NCBI GenBank assembly: GCA_014904985.1
Contig: MU128938.1
Span: 235,564 to 299,563 of the forward strand
Length of the DNA stretch: 64,000 bases
DNA from: Hydnum rufescens UP504
Lineage: Eukaryota; Basidiomycota; Agaricomycetes; Cantharellales; Hydnaceae
Reading direction: 5' to 3'
The notes below the pieces were generated by a model. It saw only the letters and a program-made list of their open reading frames with translations, searched no databases and was not told where the DNA came from. The position numbers and the translations under genes were made by a program. This document shows positions 35,603 through 47,425 of the stretch, one piece after another; position 1 is the first letter of the stretch, and every line of letters starts with the position of its first letter.

Positions 35603-37369
35603 ATTGGGGAGAAGGGATCTAGAGGAAGTGTAGTGGATTTTTCGAGCTTATATTTGACACGAGATAGGAAAATCGCGCGTGAACGGGTAGTTGCGATGAA
35701 ATAGGAAGTGGGAAGGACAAGTATAATTTGATTCCATGGATGACCGGATGGGAAGTGCAGGTATTTCACCGGGACTGAAACAGCCGGTTCGAGCCGCGTG
35801 ATGCTTTGGGCAACGTCTAGAACATCGTTTCCACCTCACAATGAATCCATTCAATAAATGTCCTTGCACACCACTCTAGTGGATTCGGTACTCTCTCCCC
35901 ACCGAAATTTCTGCATGTCGTCCTCGGCTGTGGTCGGAATAGCCACGGACGTGGTCGGAATAACCACGGACGGGGTCGGACCAATCAGCTGATCGTAATT
36001 CCAATCACGTGTAACCATGGCGAGTTAGGGTTTAGTTTAAGCCACAGGAGTCTCTGTCTGAAGAACTTATCAACCCAGGTCGAGGCCACGACCTCATGCT
36101 TACCGACCTCGAGTGACATCCGTCTCCTCCCGATTTCCTTTTCGTCAGCCACCGACGCAACAGTATCTAAGGCCGGAGGCCTATAATTCATCATTTCAGG
36201 CAGGCAACCTCTTGCGACTTGTTATCCATATCATTCTTATATTATCCCTGCACGACAAGTTGCTGTGTGCTTGTGCGAACCTAGCTGTCATTGGTCTGTG
36301 AGTAACTAATCTGTCTCTTGGCCTGTTTTGGTTAGTATAGTAAGCCCTACCTATCACCGACTGGGCATGACCTCGAACAAACACCCTTACGGTATGACAG
36401 TGAGTCTGCTTTGTGCTCTTTACCCCTATATTTCTCGAGTGACCTTATTATACACCTCCATCTCATCACCCAACCATCCCTCGAGTCCATTCCTCCACTC
36501 TGTTTGTGAATGTCTTTGTTTTATCTCCTCGAGCCATTTCTGTGTCACCAATGGGACTCGGGTTAGAGAATTCAATGCTCTATTTCTCAGTGTCCACAAA
36601 ACCGCAGTCATGGTCAATGAGAACCTCGCACAACCCGCGATCCTCCATTGTTCAGTCCCTGGAGGTACACCTCTATATGAGGAAGAGACCATTTTCTTCA
36701 TCATTGCCAAAGCACATGTCCCCTCTAATCCCAGCAATGGAACATCTTGAATGTGACTGTCAAGCACAATGATCCTCTCATCCTATTCCAAGGTCATGGA
36801 AAAACATTTCTAATGAATACAGTCATACCAGTTCTATATTCCAAAGGTCAAGTCATAATAGCAACAGCTACCACAGCATTGGCCACATAGAACTATCTGG
36901 TGTAAGCAGGTGTAATGAGAATATCTATATCTGTGTAGCTTACGTAATTAGTTCTTGTGCTTGTGAGGCTCCGGCTTATGCCGGGAAAGGATATCTTAAC
37001 TTCTCCATCTCGATTGCTGTTAGCTAAGGTCATGTCACATCTTGCATAGCCATTTGCATGAATGATACAACCCAGTTTCAATCTCTGTGCTCTTTATCTC
37101 CCTCTTTGTCTGATACTCTTGGGCTGTACCTCTGACAACTGTCACCTTGGTCAGTCACCTAAGCCTACCCAATTAGGTATGACCCAATATGGTCCCATTA
37201 CTATTCTGGCTGAATTCAGTCTTTTATCATTCTCACTTCATAGCCCAGAATTGGCTGAAATTGGCCAAAACTGGGACTTAGAGAATCTCAGACTTGCAGG
37301 ACAGCAGGCCATACAGTGTAAGCTGGATGATTAAGAATCAATCCAACTACAGTCTGTGTTGTTGGGCTG
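35603..37369. other. Gene-free boundary between gene-rich and repeat-rich halves
   Basis: The left edge is the malic enzyme promoter side. Two imperfect copies of a GTCGGAATAACCACGGACG-like word lie at about 35932-35977. No gene recognised further right; composition becomes AT-richer and the sequence merges into transposon debris. Confidence 0.4.
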
Positions 37370-39046
37370 AGGAAAAAAGAGGGGATCTGTTAAGGGTTGT
37401 ACTTGAGGCGAAAGATACAATGACATAATCAAGTTGAATACAAGGAAATGCCCTTAAGGTGATTGACGAGGGAGTTGTGAAATGGGGATTACATAAGTCA
37501 TGAGAGACGAGTACGTACGAGGAAGACTGGCTTCTTGAGACTTAATATGTGAAGGTTTTAAGATGAGAGTCATGAGTGATAACTGAGATTGCAAAAGGGG
37601 AATTCAATTGGTTGACAATATATTCTTGATCTTCTAAAGAGCGAGTGTACATCAAGTAACTACTTATACTATTAGAGATCAAAAGGGTTTTATGGATAAA
37701 GGGGTGTTGAATAAAGGAGGGATGTATATAATAGGAAATGCTGAAAGAGGAAGGCACAATGGTGGCAAGGGGAAAGGTCATGTGATGGCACGATTGGCTT
37801 GGTTATTCTGTGTACATAAGTGAGGTTATGAGTATGACTTGTAACAGGATCACAGAATTAATCCAAGCATTCAGGTGATGATGATGAATATCTTGATATT
37901 TTACCTGCAACTACTGGCTGCTCCTGAAGGGCACCAAGGGCAGGGGACTGAAGGTCCAGGAATTGTATATACACAGTATAGGTAAGATAAGAGCTGTGTC
38001 CATAACCGCAGACCTTGAACACCTTTGTCCTGAGGTACCACATCCAATATCATCTGAGAGTTTGCATTTGTCTTGTGTCTGCTTTCCCTTCATCTTCATG
38101 GACATATCATAGTTTGAGTGAGGCTTTTGTATGCAGGGAGCATGTGGACAGCTTGCTAGGTATTGGGAGGAGGGCACTGGCGCCGGACCTCTGCATTTTC
38201 TGACAGTTTTCATTTCCTCTCTGCATGGGGTGGGGTCCACACCTGGTCATCGATCTCAATTCCATTCTCTGGTGTGGGCTGATGGGGTGCTTGGTTGTTG
38301 TTGTACTGAGTGGAAGCACTCTTTGGGTCCCTCTTGGGGGTGTGCTCTTCATATCGAGATGTCTTGCAAGGTTCACCAAGGACGAAAATGGTGTGAGCAT
38401 CAAAGAAGCATTGTGCTTCTGGTTCATGCATGAATGTAAAGACCAATGAGGCGGAGTTGCTTTGGGGGATCTTGTCTGCAGCTATCAGCCATCATGTAGG
38501 GAGTGGGTGTATGAAACTGGGGAATTCAGTGACATTCATTGCAATCTTGTCTTCGACTTCAGTTGGGGTGATCTGAGTTCCATCCCCCCGCCTCAACAGG
38601 ACATGGTCGAGTTTCACTCAAAAGTATTGGCTGTCAGGGCATCCTTGAGCCTTTTCCACCAGCGGGAATATGGCTTTAGCAATAAGGGTCGCATAGGGTT
38701 GTAGGTCATTGGCTGAGCAAGGGGGGCAGGCAATGGCAATGGGGTTACCAGCCATTGAGTATAGCACAGACATCATGGTAATGTTGTTTGGGGTGTGTGC
38801 CTCACGGAGGCTGCAATTGATGCTGATAACTGTGTCATTGGCAGTCAATTGCTTGTCGGCCAGGATTGGTGGTGAGACTTGGATATTGAGGTGACCTGGG
38901 TGGTTTTGGCATGTTGGGCTTTGAGGGGGCAGGTGGGCGGGAAAGAGCTTTTTGGCTGGGCCTGTTGGGGTTATGGGTTTTGGACATTCGGAATGCCTCC
39001 ATGCACTAGGGGCAGAGGGAGTGGGAATGTTGTCTTTAGCACGGTT

Positions 39047-39544
39047 TCAAGTGTGTTGACTGGCTTTTGGGGTGGGGCTGGTGTTCAAGGAGTTAGTGAA
39101 GGTGTCCATTGGGAGTTGGATTTGTTTCATGAGCCTGGACTTGATTTTCATGAACTCAGCATTTGTTTTCGTCAGTTCGGCATTTGTTTTCATAAGCTCA
39201 GCATTCATTTTTGTGAGCACAGTGTTCATTTTGGTGAGGGCAGCAAGGATGTGCGAGGTCATCATGTGTTCACCTTCATGAGGTGGAGTGCAGATCTGAC
39301 ATGTTTGCTTATGGTAGTTGGGGTGAGCATCGAAAACAAGCTTGTGTATGTTCCATATTTGAGCAGTGTGAAATTCATCCAGCAAAGATGTGCCAATCTT
39401 GTGGATGAGGCTGTACACTTCAGTGAGGTACATTGATGGGTCAGAGGAATCAGTCTTTGGGTCGCATGGGGATGACATTCTTGCTTGTAAAGGGGTTGGC
39501 ATAATTGCTGATGGTCGAGCCCTGAGGGTTGTCGGAGAATCCAC
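39047..39544 (-). CDS. Gag-like coiled-coil ORF with heptad repeats, inside the LTR-type element
   Basis: The frame of about 165 residues has a middle composed of consecutive seven-residue units of the form TKMNAEL, MKTNAEL, TKTNAEF, starting near residue 100. In DNA this is a 21 bp tandem repeat at about 39150-39240. It predicts a parallel coiled coil. A CQIC-type cysteine pair precedes it. No known domain is recognised; the position in the element suggests a structural (gag-like) role, which is inference. The protein is probably a fragment. Confidence 0.4.
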   Translation of the reverse strand: MDSPTTLRARPSAIMPTPLQARMSSPCDPKTDSSDPSMYLTEVYSLIHKIGTSLLDEFHTAQIWNIHKLVFDAHPNYHKQTCQICTPPHEGEHMMTSHILAALTKMNTVLTKMNAELMKTNAELTKTNAEFMKIKSRLMKQIQLPMDTFTNSLNTSPTPKASQHT

Positions 39545-40280
39545 CCTCTAGATATGAATCAATGGTGGTGGGGCAAGAGAGAAGTATTTGTATTCCTATT
39601 TCGCAGATGCTGCTGGGTTGGACTAGTGGCAAGAAGATTGGCAGTGGTGTGGTTTATATGCATCAGTGTTTGCAAGCATTCAGGTTTGGGTGGACAAGGT
39701 CTTTTGGAATAGGGGAAAATTGCTGTAAACCAACAAAGCCCAAGCAATTAAGTGAAGATATGTATTCTTGTCAAATTACCACACCCTAAGGATCTCTTCT
39801 TGAGGCCTTATTCAAACTGTAGTTAGAATTTGCTTTTCTCAGTGAGAGATCATCCAGGGACCAGCAGCAATTCAAAGAGCTTCAAACTGGAGGGAGGGGG
39901 AAGACTACTGGATTTTGTGCTTCATGCACCTAATATACATTCCAGACCACAATCCAATTGGTTGTTAAGGGTCATTCATAGTACAAGGAGGTGATTAGGT
40001 AATTGGTTCAAGTACAAATGAGAGATCCTTAGGATGATTGACAGAGGGTTCATGAAATGAGGATTACATAAGTGTGAAGGCAAAGGAATAGGAGGGAGTG
40101 GACTGATGTCTAAGAGACTCAACATGAGGGATCCTTAAGATGAAGTCACAAAATGAGGAGGGACTTCATGGGAGGTGAGATCAATTGAAGACAATATATT
40201 CTTGATCTTCTAAGGAGTGAGAGTACAAAATATGGCTACTTATATGCTAAAGGGTTAAAAAGGAATTTATTAAGGAAGGT

Positions 40281-40433
40281 GGTGGGATATGTGGAGTGGT
40301 GGGATATGTGGAGTGGTGGGATATGTGGAGTGGTGGGATATGTGGAGTGGTGGGATATGTGGAGTGGTGGGATATGTGGAGTGGTGGGATATGTGGAGTG
40401 GTGGGATATGTGGAGTGGTGGGATATGTGGAGT
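40281..40433. repeat. Perfect 17 bp x 9 minisatellite
   Basis: GGTGGGATATGTGGAGT is repeated nine times without a single mismatch. It lies at the outer side of the right LTR-like repeat. Because 17 is not a multiple of three, all frames read the same 17-residue cycle, which explains the apparent His/Pro/Thr-rich open frames here. Confidence 0.97.
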
Positions 40434-43400
40434 ACTGAAGTGAGGTTCCATGAGCAATCAGGCTTTATAGTAAGCATGCTGGGTAAATTATTTGTGTAAA
40501 TTTGAACCCCAGCCTGGAGTGCCATGAGGGAAGAGTAAGGGATACTGTAAAGGCTCATACAAAGTGTGTAAAATCAGTACTTTAATGGGAGTAGTGTCAG
40601 CAGCTCATTGTACAAACAACTGACATGCATTTGGGCAGGGGGCATTGCTGATGTGGTACAATGCAGCTATTTCAGAAGTAGTAGGGGGGGCATCAAGAAG
40701 CTCAATGTAGGTATGCTCTGCTTCTGGGTGGAATGCACAGAAATTCATATAAATGTGGTATAAATAATTGTACTGTTGTCTATCAAGTTGTACAGCATCA
40801 ACCTGTCAGAGTTTGTCTGCTTCTCTGGGTAACTCTGGTTTACTTCTGTTTCATTTCTGATTTGTTCTGCTTGTTTCTGAGTCATCTTGTTGATTTGGCA
40901 GTATCACCTTGGGCAGCCGTATGTGACCCCCTTCTTAGGTATCTATTCTGGGGCATGATTTGGTACCTAAGTAGGTACCAGACACTATTGGGGCCCCAAT
41001 CCACCATTCTGGTTTCAACTTGGGTCCTGATTAGGGCCCAATTAGGGCCTAATTGGGGTTCAACTGATGGACTTGCACAGTTTTGGAACCTCATACATGT
41101 GCTCTGCACATTAATTCTATTGTAATATTAACTATGGTAAAGACAAAGCAAAGATGAGGGAAACACATAGTTAGCATGGTTTTTTGAGACGCAGGATGCC
41201 TGTTGAAGGACCTGTAATAAAACAAGAACATGTCCATTGAAGGACAAGAGAAGAAATCAAGGAAGGAGATGGTAGTATTAATGCCCAAGGTGTCGACCCA
41301 TCAAGGCAGGGACACTTGGACAGAAGTTGGAAGCAGCATAAAGGGGGTCCTAATAGCCAGGTTGCTCTCCAGAATATGTGGGTTGCCCATTCAAGTTCAT
41401 ACTAGAGCTGTCCCCAAACCCTTGATAACCAATCTGTCTGGCACCACATCAAGTTCTTCCTCTGTCCATTGATTTGAGAAACCCAGAACCCAAGTCGATG
41501 TTCACATTTTCCAAGTGACCGAGCCCATTGAGTACTGGCGGCAGTGCTGTAGTTATGGATAGAGAAGAGGTAAAGTGGGGCTTTGGGCAGGGCTGATTTG
41601 GGAGCTGCTGCTGGTTGTGCAGTGAGGAGTGGCTGCGGGGAATACTTGATGAATTACTGGAATCATGAGATGCAGCCTGACTGCCAAAGCTCAGTAAGTT
41701 GTCTACTGAGCAGCATCCTCCGATTCATCCCGATGGTGAGTCAGGACTTCACAGCAGCCTTCTTACTTTTTCCCACTGTTGGTTCTTGTCCTTCTCCTGT
41801 CATCAGACACGTTTCATCCCGTCCGTTTCACCCCTCTGCTCCTTCCCCTCCTCCCGTCTCTCCAGCACCATGCCGGGCAATATAATCCCGTGCATGCTGC
41901 AGGAGAGTATCACCTCCTCCATGCCTGTCTGTTTGATAAGGTGCCACATCTCCTAGCTTTCTCCAACGGCCAGTTATCCACTTTGGTGATGACTATCTTC
42001 TTTCATAGAGGCTAGACTCCTCGACGCATACGTACATGTTTTATACTGATTCACGTTGTGTGAAGATCTGAGAGTGACGTGCCGAAGTTCGGAAATTTTG
42101 TCGTTCAGCACAAAATTCGAAATGATTACAGTTTGTTTTGAACTAGGACCTTGGCGAGGTGGTCCATAGAACTTTGTCAATCTTCACAAAGGCGAGAAAA
42201 GGACTATCAATGTATCCCTTGATAGCAGTCCTGGTCTTTGTACGTAGTACTGGGGGTCTTCATCATGCTTCCTCTTCCTTGCTCCTCATTGAATGGTTGA
42301 GCTCAGCATACCGGGGAATGCCAGAGGAGGATAGAATCCAATATATATTCCAGTTGAGTGGACATCATAAATTAGAGTTGTACCAAGGCAGCCATTTCCT
42401 CGGATCCCAGGCAACATATGTCATTGAGCAATGCGCGCAGCAGGGTGAGGGCAGCATTGCCAGTAACCATCAAAACATTGTGAATATCCATGGTGGCCAG
42501 CCACTGCACATATCGTGTGGTAACCACTGTCCTTTATGGCCATATAACACATCAGCAATGCACCACCGGATTGTGCGACCAGCTTGTAGCTCCAACCTTC
42601 GCACTACTCATGTTCTGCTATACAGCCATGCAGCTTCCGTAGCCCTTCTGGGATCCCTCTCCTCCAGAAGGAGTTCATTGAGCTATGCATATGCTGGCTG
42701 CACCCATGTTACCATATACATCCTGAGCAGACACTAGTAGCATCAATTAGTATTCTTAAGTGTAAGTAATAGTATTCTGAATAAAGGAGGGGACGGTACC
42801 TGCATGGATCAGTATTTGGATCGGCTTTCTGTCAGCAATGCTGGAATGCATTCCACCCATTCCCATTCTGCGACTTTGTTTGGAGGGTGAGAATGGCCGA
42901 ATGCAAATGTGCCGAACCGACTCTGGAGCTTCGATTCCACTTCCTTGGCCTTTGCATCCAGCTCTGCAAAAAACTTCTTCACACTTGCATGGGCCCACTT
43001 GATTGGTCCAATCGAGAACCGGCCCCACCGATGTATGACATCAGACAGTGCTCCCATTGGTTCTCCTCTTCCTCAAGATCCCGTTCTTTCGGCACTCGGT
43101 ACTTGTGGTAACCTCTGTCGTGAGTCAAAAGGGTCTGACAGGCCAGGTAAGGACTGCTGGGAGCCGCTACTGAAAGAATTAGAGGGTGAGATGTGGCCGA
43201 GATTGGATCCCACACGGGTACTTGACCCTTGTTGAATGATGAGGAAACAGGCGTGCAGCCATGCATGAATAACGGAGACTTCTACACCAGTCTAGCACTG
43301 AATTCTTAGTCGCTGGTGAGGAGGATGTTCAGAGCCGGAATTATTGTCCTCCGCCCGACTTGGCCTGACTTCTGAGAAGCCTTCAAGAGGTAGCCTGGGA

Positions 43401-43734
43401 GAACACCACCCCCCTACCTGCGCTGCCCCACCCAATTCATTGGTTGAACAACACAGTCCTCCTTCGCTAGAGACCATATCGTTGTGTCATCGCTGCTCGG
43501 CATTGGTGGGTTTAGACAGCGCCTTGGGCTCCCTTTGAAGTAGTGTTGTGGATTGACCCTGGAGGTATCGTATTTTGGTCCGCTTACTTCGCTAGATGGC
43601 CACATATTGGTGGCAGTTGAACATTCGTCTGTGAAGACATCTGAAAGTATGTGGATGTATGGTGCAGGGGGAATGATTGCAGCGAGATCCGGCCATTACG
43701 AGAAACCGGTGAGGGGGTAATGCACCACAACCAC
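40434..43734. other. 3.3 kb transposon-like debris without an assignable gene
   Basis: Frames are short and broken. A minus-strand frame at 42809-43057 (WGRFSIGPIKWAHASVKKFF..., then a Lys/Glu-rich helix) looks like real coding sequence but belongs to no family I recognise. At 41020-41060 short GGGCCCAATTAGG-like words repeat. Confidence 0.4.
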
Positions 43735-44225
43735 GCAAAGGCAACTGTGTGCAGGAGCTTGGAGGTCAGGATGAAAACCGTCAACCATAAGCCCAAAACA
43801 TGTAGTCGATCGAGGATGTGTAGCCCCCAGTCGATGCGACAGCAACACAGCCTAAAAGATGTGAGATTGATAAAGGAGCCCAAGCGATTGAAATGTGTAG
43901 CCTAGTCAGCGCAAAGCAACAGCAGCCAAAAGACGCATGGATTGATGAAGAGTGTGGCGATTGAGATATTGTATGCCCAGATCATGCCAAAGCAACCTAA
44001 GCAAAGGATGTGGAATTGATGAGCAGTGTGCCGATTGGGATGTATTGCTCCCAGTCACGTGAAGCAAACCACAGCCAAAATGGGATTTGGCAAGAGAGCA
44101 TGCCAATCGACAAAAATGTAGCCCCAGTCAGCGAAGGTAACCAGCAGCCCAAAGCGTGGAATTGATGAGGATGTCCAATGAGTATAGCGCCCAGTCATCG
44201 AAGGGCAACAGCAGCCAAAAGGTTG
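43735..44225. repeat. Tandem array of about six to seven degenerate 73 bp units
   Basis: Units begin with a TGTAGCCC-like word at about 43818, 43894, 43970, 44041, 44117 and 44182, followed by CAGTCA, AAGCAACAGCAGCCAAAA, GTGGAATTGATGA and a CGATTG word. Spacing is 65-76 bp and copies differ by substitutions and small indels, so the array is old. A partial copy precedes the first. Confidence 0.75.
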
Positions 44226-44614
44226 AAGGCTAAACATGTGGCCGCCAGAATAACACCAGAAATTATTGGTAGCGTCCTAAACCATTGGATAAAGGCGAGC
44301 ATCTGTCAGTCACATGCAGCTTGGGGCAAGTAATGATAAAATTATGTTTTAACTTCTTAAACTTTAAATACGAAAGGACCTAAGGAAAGGCAGAAAACTT
44401 TACTCTCCAAACGGAACTGCCGGATCACAATCAAGTGCTGCGAGCCATAAAGCAAGTTTTCATTCTAGTGCAGTGAGTAGTGGCCAAATAAGGCGTACAA
44501 TCAGACGCAAATATGTGAGCATTAAACAAAAAATGCCATGTATGGAAATGTAACGCATCATTCTGACTTGTTGGATACTGAGGGCGTATCGAGGCCCAAG
44601 TCCCAATTGATGAG
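44226..44614. other. Spacer between tandem array and poly(A) tract
   Basis: Contains no assigned gene. It could be the 3' part of the retroposon whose tail is the adjacent poly(A). Confidence 0.35.
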
Positions 44615-44744
<130 letters not shown>

Positions 44745-45526
44745 CAAACAAGAGGAAGATTTTGCAAGCCAAAACGATTCATCGGCAATGGGGTTCGGTG
44801 TCATATAGACTAGATCCATGTGCTCTCCGTGCCATTCGAGAATAACGACAAATAACAGCATCTAACTGGACCCTCAGTAGCCACATAGGCAGCGAAGAGC
44901 CAGCACACAATGAATGATAATTATGTGCAGCATATGAGCTCTCCATATACGATGAAGAGGAGATCAACATGGTCCTGTAACCTGGCAAGGCATGCGAGGA
45001 ACCACTCAGTGCTGAACTCAACACAGGTCCAGATGGCACCAGCCTCTGCGGCTTTTGGTGGGGGCATGCTCCCAGATAAGGGGGGAAAGTATCATAAGTG
45101 TAAGAAGAACTCGCCCATAAAGGCAATGCCCTTTCCACTCCTCGCTTTAATACATGTGAGGGTGCTCCCCTGCAAGCAGAGCATTGATTCATCTAGTTTC
45201 GTGCATGAGCATAGACCTGGTCGAACATAATTTGAGATCGTTTCTGACCGCGTGAATGCGCTCTGAGCAGCCACTTGGTTCTTCCATGGTGGTGGTTCCG
45301 AATATCACACTACAACACAAGCGGTGTTTGCCCATACTCGACCACAAGGGTTTTCCAGCCCCTGCATCACGTATCTTGTTGGTCCTTAAACAAGCAGCTG
45401 CATGAGAAACTTGATTTCTGCCATTCTCGAGCGATTCTGCAACGACTTGGAGGGTACAACATCCAGGCCAGAGGCCTGATGTCAGCGAAAGCTGTCATTA
45501 GGAAGAGGAACGCTAAAAAGCAATGA

Positions 45527-45917
45527 CGACGAAGGGTTCAAGAATGGGGCTGAGTCGGGGAACCGTATCCTTGGGGTAAAACCATAATGTAGCTTACGAG
45601 TCTGAGTAGTATATGCCACTCAGTGCAGAGACCGTAGTGTACTGTTTCAGTACACTGCTGACGGCAGCCTGAATGAGGAGAAAAAAGATACATTCGGGTC
45701 TTTCCATGGCTAGCTATGCAAGTCAATTATGTAAATGTAGACGAAATCTAGCTATAACTGGGGCAGCACCAAACTCCAGTGGAGAAGCTTTCCACCGGGT
45801 TGGTTTGAGAAGGGGAAAAGAGAAGAAAGAGTCAAGTAGGAACAAGAGGTACATTGTATGTACATAAGTAGAATGGTAGTAAGGCCGGGTGCCTGCCGGA
45901 CTCATACACCACTAACA
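45527..45917 (-). repeat. 3' LTR of the gypsy element
   Basis: 391 bp; on the minus strand it begins TGTTAGTGG. It differs from the 5' LTR by about eight substitutions and four single-base indels. At all seven transition sites this copy has T or A where the other has C or G. Confidence 0.95.
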
Positions 45918-47284
45918 ATGCCCCCCAGTCTGGCGGGATGACGGTCTTATCGTCGGGAGGAATATCCCCATCGATCGTTCGAGTACGAGTCTTCATCGCT
46001 ATCGTACAAGCTTTGATGTTGGTCCCTGCGTACTTCTGAGCGTATGGCCCGTCTTTGGGCTCCACTAGATCCTGCGCGCGCCATTTCTAGTTCTGCTCTG
46101 TTGTGGGGGTGGAGTCGGTCTGACCTAGAGGTGAACAAGCCTAGTTGGATTACGGGTGCTTCTTGCCAGGAGCCATCCGCAGCATTTACAAAGGGTACAT
46201 GGCCCACTATTTGGGGGCGGGGGGGCGGGAGGGTTTGGTGTACCGGTGTGAGGTCCATCTGGCTGGGTCTGGCTGGATGGTACCTGTCTACGGCTCGCGA
46301 CGGCGGATCTCGTCGATTTTCGATCTCCTTGTACGGCGGTTCACGAGGGTAGGCCCGGCGGTCTGGTGAGTGTGGCCATCTGGTCGTGCCGGATCTTCGT
46401 GAGGCTTCCTCAGGTCGGTAGGAGGTCTCCTCCCTGGGTCGCCAGTGTCTGTCGTCCTCCAGTATCCCCGGAACACGGTTGGATCCTGTGCGGGGGTCCC
46501 TTTGTCAGTCTCGTGGTGTTGTACGTGGTATGTAAGTGGGACGAGTCGACGCCAGTTCGGAATACGTGACCGTGGTTGGAACTGGCAATGTGGGCAGTTG
46601 GTTCCACCAGTCGTCTGTGTCCGTGCCGCTCCTTGAGGTGCCTTCGGTGGTCTCCGTGGTAGGGGTCTCGTCCCCCCAAGTTGGCGAGGATATGGGTACA
46701 TCGAATTGCGAGATGCTGGATTCCGTGGTGTCCTCGTTTGGGGGTGGTCCGGCGTTTACAACTCGTCGTTCGGCAGCCGTCATGAAGGTTCCGTCCGGTC
46801 GGTAGTATGCAGCCGAGTACAGGTGTTTGGTCGTGTTATCCAGCACGTTGAAGTTGTCGGGGCGGGGAGGGGGACCTGGGAATATGTCTTCCCATTTGTA
46901 AGTCTCCCGATCATTCTCCCCTGGGAATGGGGGGGCGTCTCCTTCGAAGGTGTTGCAGAGGATGAGTGGTTCCTGTAATCTGGCTTTGTCGCTTGCGAAA
47001 TAACCGTTTTGCAGTAGTACAAGTTGGGATTCTGGTAGAGCTTCCATCATATGGATGGTATGGCTGGAATCCGCAAACGCACGAAGCCTGTAGGCATGTA
47101 ACTGCTTCCAAAGCAAGGAGTCCATGGTCTCGTCAGCCGGTTTGTCCCATACGAAACCAACTGGTGTGCTCAAATACCACGGGACTGTAGCCATGGCCTC
47201 CGGGCTTTTGTATGGTGGATGGGAGCTGGTGAATAATTGGTGGGCGATGATGTAATTAGAGTAAGCCAATAGTACTGCAATCAC
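45832..47284 (-). CDS. Extra gypsy ORF in the env position, frame-broken, unknown function
   Basis: Between the polymerase stop at 47426 and the 3' LTR, three open segments follow one another: 46505-47284 (about 259 residues, same frame as pol), 46288-46701 and 45832-46258 in shifted frames. The first begins MIAVLLAYSNYIIAHQLF and then is Pro/Thr/Ser/Asp-rich. The last ends with IPPDWGALLV overlapping the LTR start. That final motif recurs as IPPDWGALLVDI at about 57016-57050, beside a related LTR, so the coding end is a family feature and not chance. There is no clear membrane anchor or signal cleavage site, and it resembles no envelope protein I know. Frame changes are probably decay. Confidence 0.55.
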
Positions 47285-47425
47285 TCGTGTGATCTGGAGG
47301 TATCTAGCATGGAGTGCGTCGCTACAATACCAAGGCTTGAATAGATTTTCGAACTTGGGGCGATCTGGAGCATTGATCCTATAGCGGATGTCCCTGATGA
47401 AAGCGGGAATCAGGAATTTGGAGTT

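Larger units (their letters stand above)
37370..40450 (-). mobile_element. Diverged non-autonomous LTR-type retroelement (candidate)
   Basis: Two direct repeats, roughly 37370-37690 and 40000-40260, share several words in the same order: GATTGAC, GGATTACATAAGT, GAGACT, and GACAATATATTCTTGATCTTCTAA (at 37614 and 40189). They behave like old LTRs. The 2.3 kb between them carries gag-like debris on the minus strand but no reverse transcriptase, protease or integrase. Divergence between repeats is high, so the ends are approximate and the element is old. Confidence 0.5.

Noticed and set aside
40281..40433. CRISPR-like array
   Set aside because: Units are contiguous with no spacers, and the genome is eukaryotic.
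40236..40558. His/Thr/Pro-rich open frames on the minus strand and Gly/Trp-rich frames on the plus strand
   Set aside because: They are translations of the 17 bp minisatellite; every frame is open by arithmetic, with no start context or homology.
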